Source: Bacteroidota bacterium (GTDB taxonomy: Bacteria > Bacteroidota > Ignavibacteria > Ignavibacteriales > Ignavibacteriaceae). From it: a DNA stretch of 64,000 bases. Numbering within the stretch: position 1 is the stretch's first letter; each line of letters opens with the position of its first letter. The notes beneath the pieces are model-generated. The model saw nothing but the letters and a program-made list of their open reading frames with translations. It searched no databases and was not told the DNA's origin. Position numbers and translations under genes: made by a program. The stretch lies in contig JAKALM010000017.1 of NCBI GenBank assembly GCA_021824145.1, forward strand, positions 1-64,000, written 5' to 3'. Shown in pieces: positions 34,558 to 43,224 of this stretch.

Positions 34558-36075
34558 TTATAATTCTTTACCCATCGATATTAATTTTTTCCGATCGATT
34601 TTACCATTTTCATTTAAAGGGAAAGATGGAATAATTGAAATATATGATGGTACCATATATTCAGGTATTTTTAATTTCAAATGTTCTTCTATTTCAAGCG
34701 AAGTTCCATTATAATTTTCCACAAATAAATGAATCTGCATATTCCCAAATGAGTTTTGATAACCTACTGCCGCAACATTTCCACCTTTAATAAATTCTCT
34801 TGCAAAATGTTCAATCTCTCCCAATTCAATTCTAAATCCTTGAATTTTAATTTGATTATCTATTCTTCCTGCAAAAAAGAAATCCCCATCTTCATCTTGA
34901 AAAGCTAAATCACCTGTTCTATAAAATATTTCTTCCTCACCATTTAATATTGTTCTAAAAAAAGTTTTTGAGTTTTTGTCGTCATTATTCCAATAGCCTG
35001 GCGTTAGCTGTTTACCAGATAGACAAAGTTCGCCTTTTTCTGTCGATTTATTTGTAATTATTTTAGAATTTTCATCAACAATTATAGCCCCCATATTTTC
35101 CATTGGTTTCCCAATACAAACTCCGCCATTAAAAGTTTTTATTGGCGAGTTCTCGCTATTCCATTCATAAACTAAACAGAATACGGTTGCTTCAGTTGGG
35201 CCATAAGCATTAATAATTTTTGCATTTGGTGTGCATTTAGACCATCCTTGTGCAATTTGATCTAACAAAGTCTCACCACAAAAAAGTGAATATCTCATTT
35301 TTTCTAATTTAATTTCATCAAAGTAAGGAGTAAGATATGATAATACAGAAGGAACCATGCATGCAAATGTAATTTCATTTTCTTCTAATGCCATATAAAC
35401 ATTTGCAAACTTTACACCTTCGGCAGGTAATGTATAAATACATGCGCCAACACATAGCGGAACTGTATAACAAACTACTGAAAAGTCGAATGTCAATTCA
35501 AACATTTGTAAAAATCTATCGTTTTCGTTTACATTATAACCAAGCCTTAAAAACGCATCAACAAATGAATTTAGATTCTTTCTAGTAATCGGAACGCCTT
35601 TCGGAATGCCAGTACTTCCTGAAGTAAATAATAAATAAGCAATTTCATTTTCATCAACAATAGGAGGCTGCAAATTTATTTTTGCAGTTGGTAATTCATC
35701 TACAGAAACAATTTTAACATTATTAGTCGAAGCAATTTCAGTAATTAAATCATCCTTCTTTTTACAAAAAATAGTTTTGATACCTGTTTGTTCAAGTATT
35801 GATGAATTGCGACTAAGCGGATTAGCTGGATTAATTGGAACATATCCTCGTCCTGAAAATAAGCATCCATAAATTGCAGCATAAGTTTCTATTTCTGGAG
35901 ATTGCTTTGCAATTATTCCAACTAATTTTTCAGAACCACTACAATTAATTTCAATGTAATTTCTAATTTTAGATACTAATTGAGCAAATTGTTCATAAGA
36001 ATAATAGACTCCATTAATATAAAAAGCATTTCGGTTAGCGAATTTAATGTATGATTGGTGAATCTTTTCTAGCAC
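34558..36075 (-). CDS. Stand-alone amino-acid-type adenylation enzyme (DltA/NRPS A-like), copy 2
   Basis: A 505-residue paralogue of the downstream copy. Motifs: FTSGSTGIPKGVPITRKN (A3), NAYGPTEATVF (A5), YRTGDLAF (A7), AGRIDNQIKIQGFRIELGE (A8) and LNENGKIDRKKL (A10 lysine). All catalytic motifs are intact. It starts the minus-strand unit copy 2, copy 1, GNAT 4, SGNH hydrolase. Carrier proteins are not encoded in this unit, so those at 20697, 23500 or 24839 are the likely partners. DltA-type activity towards D-alanine is only one possibility, since DltB-like membrane acyltransferases are absent here. Confidence 0.87.
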   Translation of the reverse strand: MLEKIHQSYIKFANRNAFYINGVYYSYEQFAQLVSKIRNYIEINCSGSEKLVGIIAKQSPEIETYAAIYGCLFSGRGYVPINPANPLSRNSSILEQTGIKTIFCKKKDDLITEIASTNNVKIVSVDELPTAKINLQPPIVDENEIAYLLFTSGSTGIPKGVPITRKNLNSFVDAFLRLGYNVNENDRFLQMFELTFDFSVVCYTVPLCVGACIYTLPAEGVKFANVYMALEENEITFACMVPSVLSYLTPYFDEIKLEKMRYSLFCGETLLDQIAQGWSKCTPNAKIINAYGPTEATVFCLVYEWNSENSPIKTFNGGVCIGKPMENMGAIIVDENSKIITNKSTEKGELCLSGKQLTPGYWNNDDKNSKTFFRTILNGEEEIFYRTGDLAFQDEDGDFFFAGRIDNQIKIQGFRIELGEIEHFAREFIKGGNVAAVGYQNSFGNMQIHLFVENYNGTSLEIEEHLKLKIPEYMVPSYISIIPSFPLNENGKIDRKKLISMGKEL

Positions 36076-36442
36076 TGTTCAAGTTCTCCTGAGTAGTTTA
36101 AGTAATTCTGAATTCTGATTTGTCATTTCTCTTATTTGTAAATCATCATATTTAACAAGCAATATATCAAACCAAATTAAAGCAGGCAAGAAATTTCCTA
36201 TGTTATATATACAATATTTTCATGCCATTTGGGAAAATTATCTAAAATTATACCACAATAAATATTTAAGTTTATGAAATTAAATATGATTTAGGAATGA
36301 TTATTGTCTCATAAAAAGCCAAAAATAATTATTCTTCAATCACAATGAGATAAAAAATTAAATTATTTTTTCTCTTAGAAATAAATTTAGAAATTTATAT
36401 TTTAGATGTACTATTTACTTGATAGAAAAATTGAGGATGTTC
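36076..36442. other. Gene-free divergent region before the NlpC/P60 gene
   Basis: These 367 AT-rich bases separate the leftward adenylation genes from the rightward NlpC/P60 gene and should hold promoters for both. TCTCAT near 36309 and ATGAGA near 36346 form a weak 6-bp inverted pair. I see no gene, RNA or convincing operator. Confidence 0.3.
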
Positions 36443-37621
36443 ATGAGGTATTTTTTAATTTTTAGTTTCTTTTTATTAACAGTGCCAATTTTTTCACAGA
36501 AGAATAAATCCATGGAAGATATTCATAAAATAATTTCAGAAGTTCAGCAAAAATATGCGCCTGATAAAAGAACGGCTGTATTTAACATTTCAAGCAATGT
36601 GGAAGGTAATGAAATTCAATTATCTGGCGAGACAAATTTAACAAATGCGAAAACAGAATTAATTAATAAATTAGAGAAAGAAGGAATAAAAATAAAAGAT
36701 GAAATAGAACTTCTTCCGGCAAAAAATCTTGGCGAAGATATTTTTGGAGTAATTGATCTTTCCGTTGCAACTCTTAGAGTAAAGCCGGAACAGCAGGCTG
36801 AACTAGCCACACAAGCTCTTCTTGGTTGTTCAGTTAAATTGTTGAAAAAAAATAAGGAATGGTTTCTTGTTCAAACACCAGATAAATATATCGCTTGGCT
36901 GGAGTCTGGAAGTTTTGTTCCAATGAATAAAGAACAATTTTCCGAATGGAATTCTTCAGACAAAGTTATTTTTATTAACAATTACGGATTTTCTTACTCC
37001 CAGAGTAATTTAAATTCTAATCCTGTCTCCGATCTTGTAGCGGGAAATATTTTGAAGAAAATTGGATCAGAAGGTGATTTCGTAAAAGTTGAATATCCGA
37101 ATAAAAGAATTGCTTTCATTCCAAAATCAAAATGTGAAGAATTTAAAACATGGCTGGAAAGCAGGGAATTAACTGCTGATAATATCATAAAAACTGCAAA
37201 AACTTTTTTAGGAGTTCCATATCTATGGGGTGGTACTTCTGCTAAATTAATGGACTGTAGCGGTTTTACAAGAACTGTATTTTTTCTGAACGGAGTTTAT
37301 TTACCTCGAGACGCATCTCAACAGGTTAATGTAGGACTTCCTATCGATACTAAGAATGGATTTGATAAACTTAAACCTGGCGATTTATTGTTCTTTGGTA
37401 AAAAAGCAACTGAAACTACTAAAGAAAAAATTACTCATGTCGGAATTTATATAGGAAATGGTGAATTTATCCATGAGGCTGGAATGGTTCATATTAGTAG
37501 TTTCGATAAATCAGCAAAAAATTTTAATGCTTATAGGTTAAACCAATTTGTTCGAGCAAAAAGAATTATTGGCTCTGTAGGTGAAAATGGAGTTGAATTG
37601 TTAAAAAAAGTTCAATATTAA
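36443..37621 (+). CDS. SH3-containing NlpC/P60 family cell-wall peptidase
   Basis: A 392-residue exported protein with a signal peptide (about 1-20, ending PIFSQ). Residues about 95-240 look like bacterial SH3 domains (VIDLSVATLRVKPEQQAEL and SQSNLNSNPVSDLVAG). The C-terminal NlpC/P60 peptidase has its catalytic Cys in MDCSGFTRTVF, one His in THVGIYIGNG and the second polar residue FIHEAG. It should cleave gamma-D-Glu-diamino acid bonds in peptidoglycan stems. The start is ATG 36443, preceded by TTGAGGA; upstream ATG 36437 and TTG 36419 are possible. The next gene encodes a dipeptide epimerase, as in Bacillus ykfABC, supporting murein peptide use. Confidence 0.9.
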   Translation: MRYFLIFSFFLLTVPIFSQKNKSMEDIHKIISEVQQKYAPDKRTAVFNISSNVEGNEIQLSGETNLTNAKTELINKLEKEGIKIKDEIELLPAKNLGEDIFGVIDLSVATLRVKPEQQAELATQALLGCSVKLLKKNKEWFLVQTPDKYIAWLESGSFVPMNKEQFSEWNSSDKVIFINNYGFSYSQSNLNSNPVSDLVAGNILKKIGSEGDFVKVEYPNKRIAFIPKSKCEEFKTWLESRELTADNIIKTAKTFLGVPYLWGGTSAKLMDCSGFTRTVFFLNGVYLPRDASQQVNVGLPIDTKNGFDKLKPGDLLFFGKKATETTKEKITHVGIYIGNGEFIHEAGMVHISSFDKSAKNFNAYRLNQFVRAKRIIGSVGENGVELLKKVQY

Positions 37622-37713
37622 AATTTAAATTATTTTGCTTGATTAATTATTTGAATAAAATTTTAATCAAAGTTTAATAATAAAAAATTATTTAACAATT
37701 AAACGGGGTAATT

Positions 37714-38850
37714 ATGGTGCAAAATAGAAGAGACTTTTTGAAAACTTCGGGACTATTAGCTGGTTCGGTTATATTACCCGGATTTACAAATAAATTATTT
37801 GATGAAAAAATTATTGAGAAAAAAATGTCGGGAAAAATAAAATTTAGATATAGACCATATACATTAGAATTAAAACATGTTTTTACTGTCGCAACAAATT
37901 CAAGATCAACAACTCCAATTGTATTAACAGAAATTGAGTACGATGGAATTATTGGATATGGTGAAGCTTCTATGCCGCCATATCTTGGAGAGTCACATCA
38001 AACAGTATTAGATTTTCTTTCCAAAGTTAATTTTGACAAATATGAAAACATTTTCGAACTAGAGACAATTTTAAGTGATATTGATTCAATTGCACCCGGA
38101 AATCCAGCAGCAAAAGCATCTATAGATATTGCTTTGCATGATTTAATTGGTAAGCTAATGAATCAACCTTGGTACAACATATGGGGATTGAATAAAGAAA
38201 AAACTCCATATACTTCATTTACAATTGGAATAGACAAACCTGATGTTGTTAGAAAAAAAGTAAAAGAAGCTGAAGAATACAAAATCCTAAAAGTTAAGCT
38301 GGGCAGAGATAATGATAAAGAAATGATCGAAACTATCAGATCGGTTACGGACAAGCCAATTACAGTAGACGCAAACCAAGGCTGGACAGATAAACAATTT
38401 GCGCTTGATATGATTCATTGGCTTAATGAAAAAAATGTTTTATTTGTTGAGCAGCCGATGCCAAAAACACAAATTGAAGATCTTCAATGGCTTACTCAGC
38501 ATAGCCCGCTTCCTACAATTGGAGATGAATCAGTTCAGAGATTAAGTGATGTTATAAAAGCGAAGGAAATTTTCTCAGGTATTAATATAAAATTAATGAA
38601 AAGCACTGGCATGCGTGAAGCATATAAAATGATAATGCTTGCAAGAGCATTGGGTATGAAAGTAATGCTTGGCTGTATGACAGAAACTTCATGTGCAATT
38701 TCAGCCGCTGCACAATTGTCGCCTTTAGTTGATTGGGCAGATCTAGATGGGGCGTTGCTTATTAATAATGATGTTTATGAGGGAACAAAAATTATAGATG
38801 GTAAAGTTGTACTAAGTTCATTGGCGGGCATTGGAATAAGAAAAATATAG
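37714..38850 (+). CDS. Enolase-superfamily dipeptide epimerase (L-Ala-D/L-Glu type)
   Basis: A 378-residue muconate-lactonizing-subgroup enolase superfamily enzyme. The KxK acid/base motif is ILKVKLGRD near residue 193; the metal ligands are in VDANQGW, VEQPM and GDESV, the second lysine in NIKLMKSTG, and the C-terminal DLDGALLI carries the substrate-binding DxD typical of dipeptide epimerases. It should interconvert L-Ala-D-Glu and L-Ala-L-Glu. Unusually it starts with a twin-arginine-like signal (NRRDFLKTSGLLAGSVI), so it may be exported folded to the periplasm, whereas classical YkfB/YcjG is cytoplasmic. It lies 92 bases after the NlpC/P60 gene. Confidence 0.9.
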   Translation: MVQNRRDFLKTSGLLAGSVILPGFTNKLFDEKIIEKKMSGKIKFRYRPYTLELKHVFTVATNSRSTTPIVLTEIEYDGIIGYGEASMPPYLGESHQTVLDFLSKVNFDKYENIFELETILSDIDSIAPGNPAAKASIDIALHDLIGKLMNQPWYNIWGLNKEKTPYTSFTIGIDKPDVVRKKVKEAEEYKILKVKLGRDNDKEMIETIRSVTDKPITVDANQGWTDKQFALDMIHWLNEKNVLFVEQPMPKTQIEDLQWLTQHSPLPTIGDESVQRLSDVIKAKEIFSGINIKLMKSTGMREAYKMIMLARALGMKVMLGCMTETSCAISAAAQLSPLVDWADLDGALLINNDVYEGTKIIDGKVVLSSLAGIGIRKI

Positions 38851-38967
38851 TTAACAATTCTTATTAAAAATAATTTAAATGTGTAAAATTGTGTAGTACA
38901 AATCATATTTAAATTTTTAATTGAAAAAAAAATATTAAATTTGTTCGAATTGTTAAAAGAGGTAGTT

Positions 38968-39627
38968 ATGCCAAAAAATTTTGTATCGAATAAAGATGAA
39001 ACTGTTAGGATGTTCGATAATAATTTCATGGAGGCACTTTCGCATGTACATCCTGCAGTTCCTGTAATAATTTATGTCCCAGTAATTTTATATTTTTTAT
39101 TTAAATCTGTAAACGTTTTAGGAATTTCTGTTCAAAGCATTCTATTATTAGCATTTGTTGGAATTTTTGTATGGACAATAACTGAATATTCTCTTCACAG
39201 ATTTGTTTTTCATTATAATGCTAAATCTGAATTCGGCAAGAAAATTCATTTCATATTTCATGGTGTCCATCACGATTATCCGAGTGATTCTAAGAGACTA
39301 GTAATGCCGCCTTCGGTAAGCGTTCCGTTAGCAATATTATTCTATTTTATTTTTTATATCATACTGGGAAGCAGTTTTGTAGCTCCTTTTTTTGTAGGAT
39401 TTTTAACCGGCTATCTGTTTTATGACATAACACATTATGCAGTCCATCATTTCAATATTCATAATAAATTTTGGCTTGCCTTAAAAAAACATCACATGAA
39501 ACATCATTATCAAAATCAAGAATTAGGTTTTGGAGTTAGTTCACCTGTTTGGGATAAAATTATTGGGACAGATTTCCCCAAAACTAAAAATGGAAAGGAC
39601 GAAGTTTCGATTGAAGAAATTAGTTAA
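38968..39627 (+). CDS. Fatty acid hydroxylase/sterol desaturase-like membrane protein
   Basis: A 219-residue integral membrane di-iron oxygenase-like protein of the fatty acid hydroxylase superfamily. Histidine motifs typical of the family are HRFVFHYNA, IFHGVHHDYP, HYAVHHFNIH and KKHHMKHHY, with about four transmembrane segments. The related bacterial and eukaryotic enzymes 2-hydroxylate ceramide-linked fatty acids; here hydroxylation of a lipid acyl chain is inferred. The ATG at 38968 is preferred because AAGAGGT lies just upstream; an in-frame TTG at 38941 only extends the protein into that site. Confidence 0.87.
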   Translation: MPKNFVSNKDETVRMFDNNFMEALSHVHPAVPVIIYVPVILYFLFKSVNVLGISVQSILLLAFVGIFVWTITEYSLHRFVFHYNAKSEFGKKIHFIFHGVHHDYPSDSKRLVMPPSVSVPLAILFYFIFYIILGSSFVAPFFVGFLTGYLFYDITHYAVHHFNIHNKFWLALKKHHMKHHYQNQELGFGVSSPVWDKIIGTDFPKTKNGKDEVSIEEIS

Positions 39628-39685
39628 ATTATTATATACTTGATAATGAGTTAGTTTTCTTCAATAATTTACTTTAATAAAATCT

Positions 39686-40054
39686 GTGGAAAAGAAAAAA
39701 ATATTAATAGTAGAAGATAACACTGAGACACAATTAATTTTCAAAATTTATTTGCGAGATAAATATGAAGTTGATGTTGCTGATGATGCCGAAAAAGGAA
39801 TTACTCTTTTAAGAAATAATCAGTATGATCTTTTACTTCTTGATATAAATCTGCCAGGTAAATTAAGCGGGGAAGATGTATTAAAAGAAATTAGGAATGG
39901 ATTAAATTTACCGGATTTCCCGGTTTTAGTTGTAACAGCTTATGCATTAAAGGGTGATAGAGAAAAATTTTTGCAGATGGGTGCAAACAAATATATTCCC
40001 AAGCCTGTTGAAAAAGCAGTTCTTAGGCAAGAAATTGAAGAATTTCTTCAATAA
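39686..40054 (+). CDS. Single-domain response regulator (CheY-like receiver)
   Basis: A 122-residue receiver domain without an output domain. The acidic pocket is LIVEDN, the phospho-acceptor aspartate is in LLLDINLPG (about residue 52), the Thr/Ala switch is VVTAYAL and the lysine is in IPKPVE. It resembles the receiver at the C-terminus of the hybrid kinase at 51419-54754 (MDINLQG, VTAYVLPGDKEKF, SKPI), so both may be fed by related kinases. The start is GTG at 39686. It lies 11 bases before the GH9 gene and may be cotranscribed with it. Confidence 0.9.
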   Translation: MEKKKILIVEDNTETQLIFKIYLRDKYEVDVADDAEKGITLLRNNQYDLLLLDINLPGKLSGEDVLKEIRNGLNLPDFPVLVVTAYALKGDREKFLQMGANKYIPKPVEKAVLRQEIEEFLQ

Positions 40055-40065
40055 TATTTAAGTTT

Positions 40066-41772
40066 TTGAGATCTAACTTGAAAATATATAAAACAATAAA
40101 AAATGTTCAGTTACAATTTAATATTCTCATAATATTTCTTTCTGTATTTGTAATTTTAACATTGCATACTACTTCGTACTCATTTTCACAAAATCATATT
40201 TATATTAGAGCCAATCAGGTTGGTTATCTTCCAAATGATATTAAAACAGCTGTCGTATTTTCAGAAACTCCAATAATGAATTTACATTTTGAAATAAAGA
40301 ATTTGTTTAATTATAGAATTGTGTTTAGTGGATATCTCAAACAATCAAAACTTACTTATGGCAAATTTAAATATTGTTACTATGCAGATTTTTCAAAATT
40401 AACTTCAATTGGTAATTATAAGATTGATGTTGAGGGAACGAATTCTTATGCTTTTAAGATTGGTGAAAAAATTTATAATAATGTTGTTGATTCTTTAATG
40501 CTATTTTTTAAAGAACAAAGATGCGGACCAACAAATCCAATTTTACATAAACCGTGTCATCTTTCTGACGTTTCAAGGTTAATCGGAGATGAAACACATA
40601 AAGGCGGAGTCGATTTAACAGGCGGCTGGCATGATGCTGGTGATTATATTAAATTTTTATCTACTACTGCTTACACAACTTACATGCTTATTTTTTCCTA
40701 TGAATTTGATAAATCAAAATTTGATTTTGATAACAATAGGAATGGCGTACCAGATGTTTTAGAAGAAGCAAAAGTGGGCTTAGATTGGCTTTTAAGATGT
40801 AATTATTCTAAATATAAATTAGTAACTCAAGTAATGGATTTAAGAGATCATTCTGTTGGATGGCGATTACCAGAAAAAGATACTTTACAGTATGATCGTC
40901 CAGGATTTGTAGGTATAGGTAAAAATCAAATTGGAATATTTGCCGCAACAATGGCATTAGCCTCGCGAATTTGGTCGGTGCGATTTAAGAAATACGATTT
41001 TGCAAAACAATGCTTAGATGCAGCAGAGAATTTGTATTCGATACGAAATAACGTTCCAAATATTGATACAAGTGGAACTGGAATGTATCGTGATAATACT
41101 TTCTGGGGAAAGCTTGCATTGGGTGCGGTAGAACTATATTTAACTACTAATCAGCAAAGATATTTAAATGATGCAGTAACCTATGCTGATAGCGCTGGCT
41201 CTGATTATTGGTGGAGCTATGGTAATATTAATGCTTTAGCAGATTTTAGATTAGCGAAAATTTATCCAAGATTTTCAAAATATATTTTAAATAATCTCTT
41301 TAGTTTCAATTTGAATAAGGATTCTTCTGTTTTTAATAATGGTTTAGCTTACAGCTGGGGTACAACAAATTCATTGTTAGGTGTTAGTCTTCAAGCTATT
41401 TTGTATAAAAATTTAACTGGCAGTAGTGCTTATGATTCATTAGCATTCGATCAAAGAGATTTTGTACTAGGAAGAAATCCTTGGGGATTAAGTTTTATCT
41501 ATAATATAGGCTCAGATTTTCCCAAACATTTACATTCACAAGTAGCATATTTTAATGGCGGCTATTTGCCAGGGGCATTGACTGCCGGACCTGCACCTGA
41601 ATATATTTTAAAACAATATCAAATTAAAAGGGAAAATCATAAATACGACTTTTTCAACTCAGATGATGTAGAATATTTTGATGATTGGGGAGATTATATT
41701 ACTAATGAACCAACAATTATTGGTAATGCAACTGCAGTTTTTGTTTTCGGGTATTTTTCCCATAGAAATTAG
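40066..41772 (+). CDS. Glycoside hydrolase family 9 (cellulase-like)
   Basis: A 568-residue exported glycosidase. An N-terminal hydrophobic signal (about 18-42) is followed by a CelD_N/Ig-like domain (about 45-140, containing IRANQVGYLPND) and a GH9 (alpha/alpha)6 domain. Catalytic residues appear intact: the aspartates in GGWHDAGDYIKF, the His-region FVLGRNPWGLSF and PKHLHSQ, and the acid glutamate in ITNEPTIIGNATAV. GH9 enzymes hydrolyse beta-1,4-glucans or related chitosan/exo-oligosaccharides. The start is uncertain (TTG 40066 or TTG 40078). It directly precedes an exopolysaccharide synthase locus, which suggests possible processing of that polymer. Confidence 0.88.
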   Translation: MRSNLKIYKTIKNVQLQFNILIIFLSVFVILTLHTTSYSFSQNHIYIRANQVGYLPNDIKTAVVFSETPIMNLHFEIKNLFNYRIVFSGYLKQSKLTYGKFKYCYYADFSKLTSIGNYKIDVEGTNSYAFKIGEKIYNNVVDSLMLFFKEQRCGPTNPILHKPCHLSDVSRLIGDETHKGGVDLTGGWHDAGDYIKFLSTTAYTTYMLIFSYEFDKSKFDFDNNRNGVPDVLEEAKVGLDWLLRCNYSKYKLVTQVMDLRDHSVGWRLPEKDTLQYDRPGFVGIGKNQIGIFAATMALASRIWSVRFKKYDFAKQCLDAAENLYSIRNNVPNIDTSGTGMYRDNTFWGKLALGAVELYLTTNQQRYLNDAVTYADSAGSDYWWSYGNINALADFRLAKIYPRFSKYILNNLFSFNLNKDSSVFNNGLAYSWGTTNSLLGVSLQAILYKNLTGSSAYDSLAFDQRDFVLGRNPWGLSFIYNIGSDFPKHLHSQVAYFNGGYLPGALTAGPAPEYILKQYQIKRENHKYDFFNSDDVEYFDDWGDYITNEPTIIGNATAVFVFGYFSHRN

Positions 41773-41956
41773 GTCAAAAACCTAAAATTCACATAAAAAA
41801 GGGAAATGTAGCATTCTAATACAATAATCCAACTTTGTCTCTCTTTAGACCAATTTATGTGATGAGTTTATAAGCAAATAAGCTGTTATTCATTATATTA
41901 TTCGGCATAATATTTGGAAAAATAAAGAAAAAATATGATAAGGCTTTTTATATAAA

Positions 41957-43213
41957 ATGAAAAAGAAAATACAATTAGTCCAATCGGGTATTTCTCTTGT
42001 TGACAATGCTTGGGGCGGATTTTATAGAGGAGGAACTTATTTATTGATAGGTCCAAGAAAATCCGGCAGAACATTGGTTGGATTACAATATGCTTTAGAA
42101 TGTGCAAGCCAAAAAGAAGTTTGTTTATATTTTACAAGTATGCGGCCAAAAGATTTGATGATTCAAGCAGCTTCAATAGATTTTGATTTACAGCATTATA
42201 TGAACCAAAACCTTATCATTGTTGTTAGAGTAGCTCCACCTTCAGATCTTTATGAAGTTGGCAATCCAGATGATTATTTGGTTGAATATCTAAATGATAT
42301 AGTCACTGTGGTAGAGCAATATCAGCCAAACAAAATAGTATTCGATGAATTAACACCATTTATCGGGTTTAATAATATAAATCTTCTTCAAGATGTTTTC
42401 GTTCAAACTATCGAAGCAATTGAGGAAAGCGGAATTACAAGTCTTTTTATACTTGGAGATCCAGCTACTTCACTGGCAAATGCTATTGTAGATGCAATGG
42501 CTACATATTCAACTGGCATAATTTATCTCCAAAGAAGTGAAGATGATATAAACCAAACTCAAAATGGAATTATGACAATTACCCCAAATATTGGGCATAC
42601 AGAAGGCAGATTTAAGGCAAATTATTATATTGAACCCTATAAAGGTATAATAGTTGATTTTCAAAAATCTCAAACGAAACCACAGATCAAACCACAGTAT
42701 GCAAATGAAAAGGTAAATAATAATAATTCTAAATACAAATCATTTGCCGAACTCGATTTGCCAGTGGATAATATTTCATTTTCAAATTTCTATTCTGTTA
42801 ATGATTTCCTTTTAATATTAAATAACCAAATTGCATTATATAAAAGTACTGGACAAGTATTTACAATACTTTCATTCAAGCTTGATCAAACAGCAGAAAA
42901 ATTAGGCTATTTAACTCTAACTCAGCTTCAAAATTCAGTAAGACTAGCTTGCGATAGAAAAGATAAAATATGCGTTCTAAGCGATAAAGTAATTATTTTG
43001 GTAACAAAAGATGACTCAAAAGCAATTTTGAATTTAGTTGCAAAAGTAAAAGCAAACCTTCCTAATGGCGATAAGGATTATTTTAAGAATGTTAGTCCTT
43101 ACATTTCAGTTTTCACAATAAAAGTTGATGACAATATTCAAAATGCAGAAGATATAATTCAGCAGATAACTTCTGAAGTAGAAAAAGAAAAGAATAAATT
43201 AGGATTCTTTTAA
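41957..43213 (+). CDS. KaiC/RAD55-like P-loop protein with degenerate GGDEF-like tail
   Basis: A 418-residue protein. Residues about 5-235 form a RecA/KaiC-like P-loop domain opening with VQSGISLVDNAWGGFYRGGT. The Walker A motif reads GPRKSGRT, so the usual lysine is arginine (AGA codon at 42066-42068 region). A Walker B-like strand KIVFDELTPF retains D and E. Residues about 270-415 resemble a GGDEF fold (FTILSFKLDQ, a helix, then DRKDKICVLSDKVIIL) in which the GGDEF signature is replaced by VLSDK and no RxxD I-site is evident. It may be a binding or regulatory protein rather than an enzyme. It is 11 bases upstream of the TPR/barrel exporter gene. Confidence 0.8.
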   Translation: MKKKIQLVQSGISLVDNAWGGFYRGGTYLLIGPRKSGRTLVGLQYALECASQKEVCLYFTSMRPKDLMIQAASIDFDLQHYMNQNLIIVVRVAPPSDLYEVGNPDDYLVEYLNDIVTVVEQYQPNKIVFDELTPFIGFNNINLLQDVFVQTIEAIEESGITSLFILGDPATSLANAIVDAMATYSTGIIYLQRSEDDINQTQNGIMTITPNIGHTEGRFKANYYIEPYKGIIVDFQKSQTKPQIKPQYANEKVNNNNSKYKSFAELDLPVDNISFSNFYSVNDFLLILNNQIALYKSTGQVFTILSFKLDQTAEKLGYLTLTQLQNSVRLACDRKDKICVLSDKVIILVTKDDSKAILNLVAKVKANLPNGDKDYFKNVSPYISVFTIKVDDNIQNAEDIIQQITSEVEKEKNKLGFF

Positions 43214-43224
43214 CCGATATTATT

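Noticed and set aside
32974-36075. Nonribosomal peptide synthetase
   Set aside because: The two proteins are single adenylation domains only; no condensation or thioesterase domain exists and the carriers are separate genes.
36300-36350. Operator palindrome before the NlpC/P60 gene
   Set aside because: Only a 6-bp inverted pair with a spacer of about 30 bases is present, which is expected by chance in AT-rich sequence.
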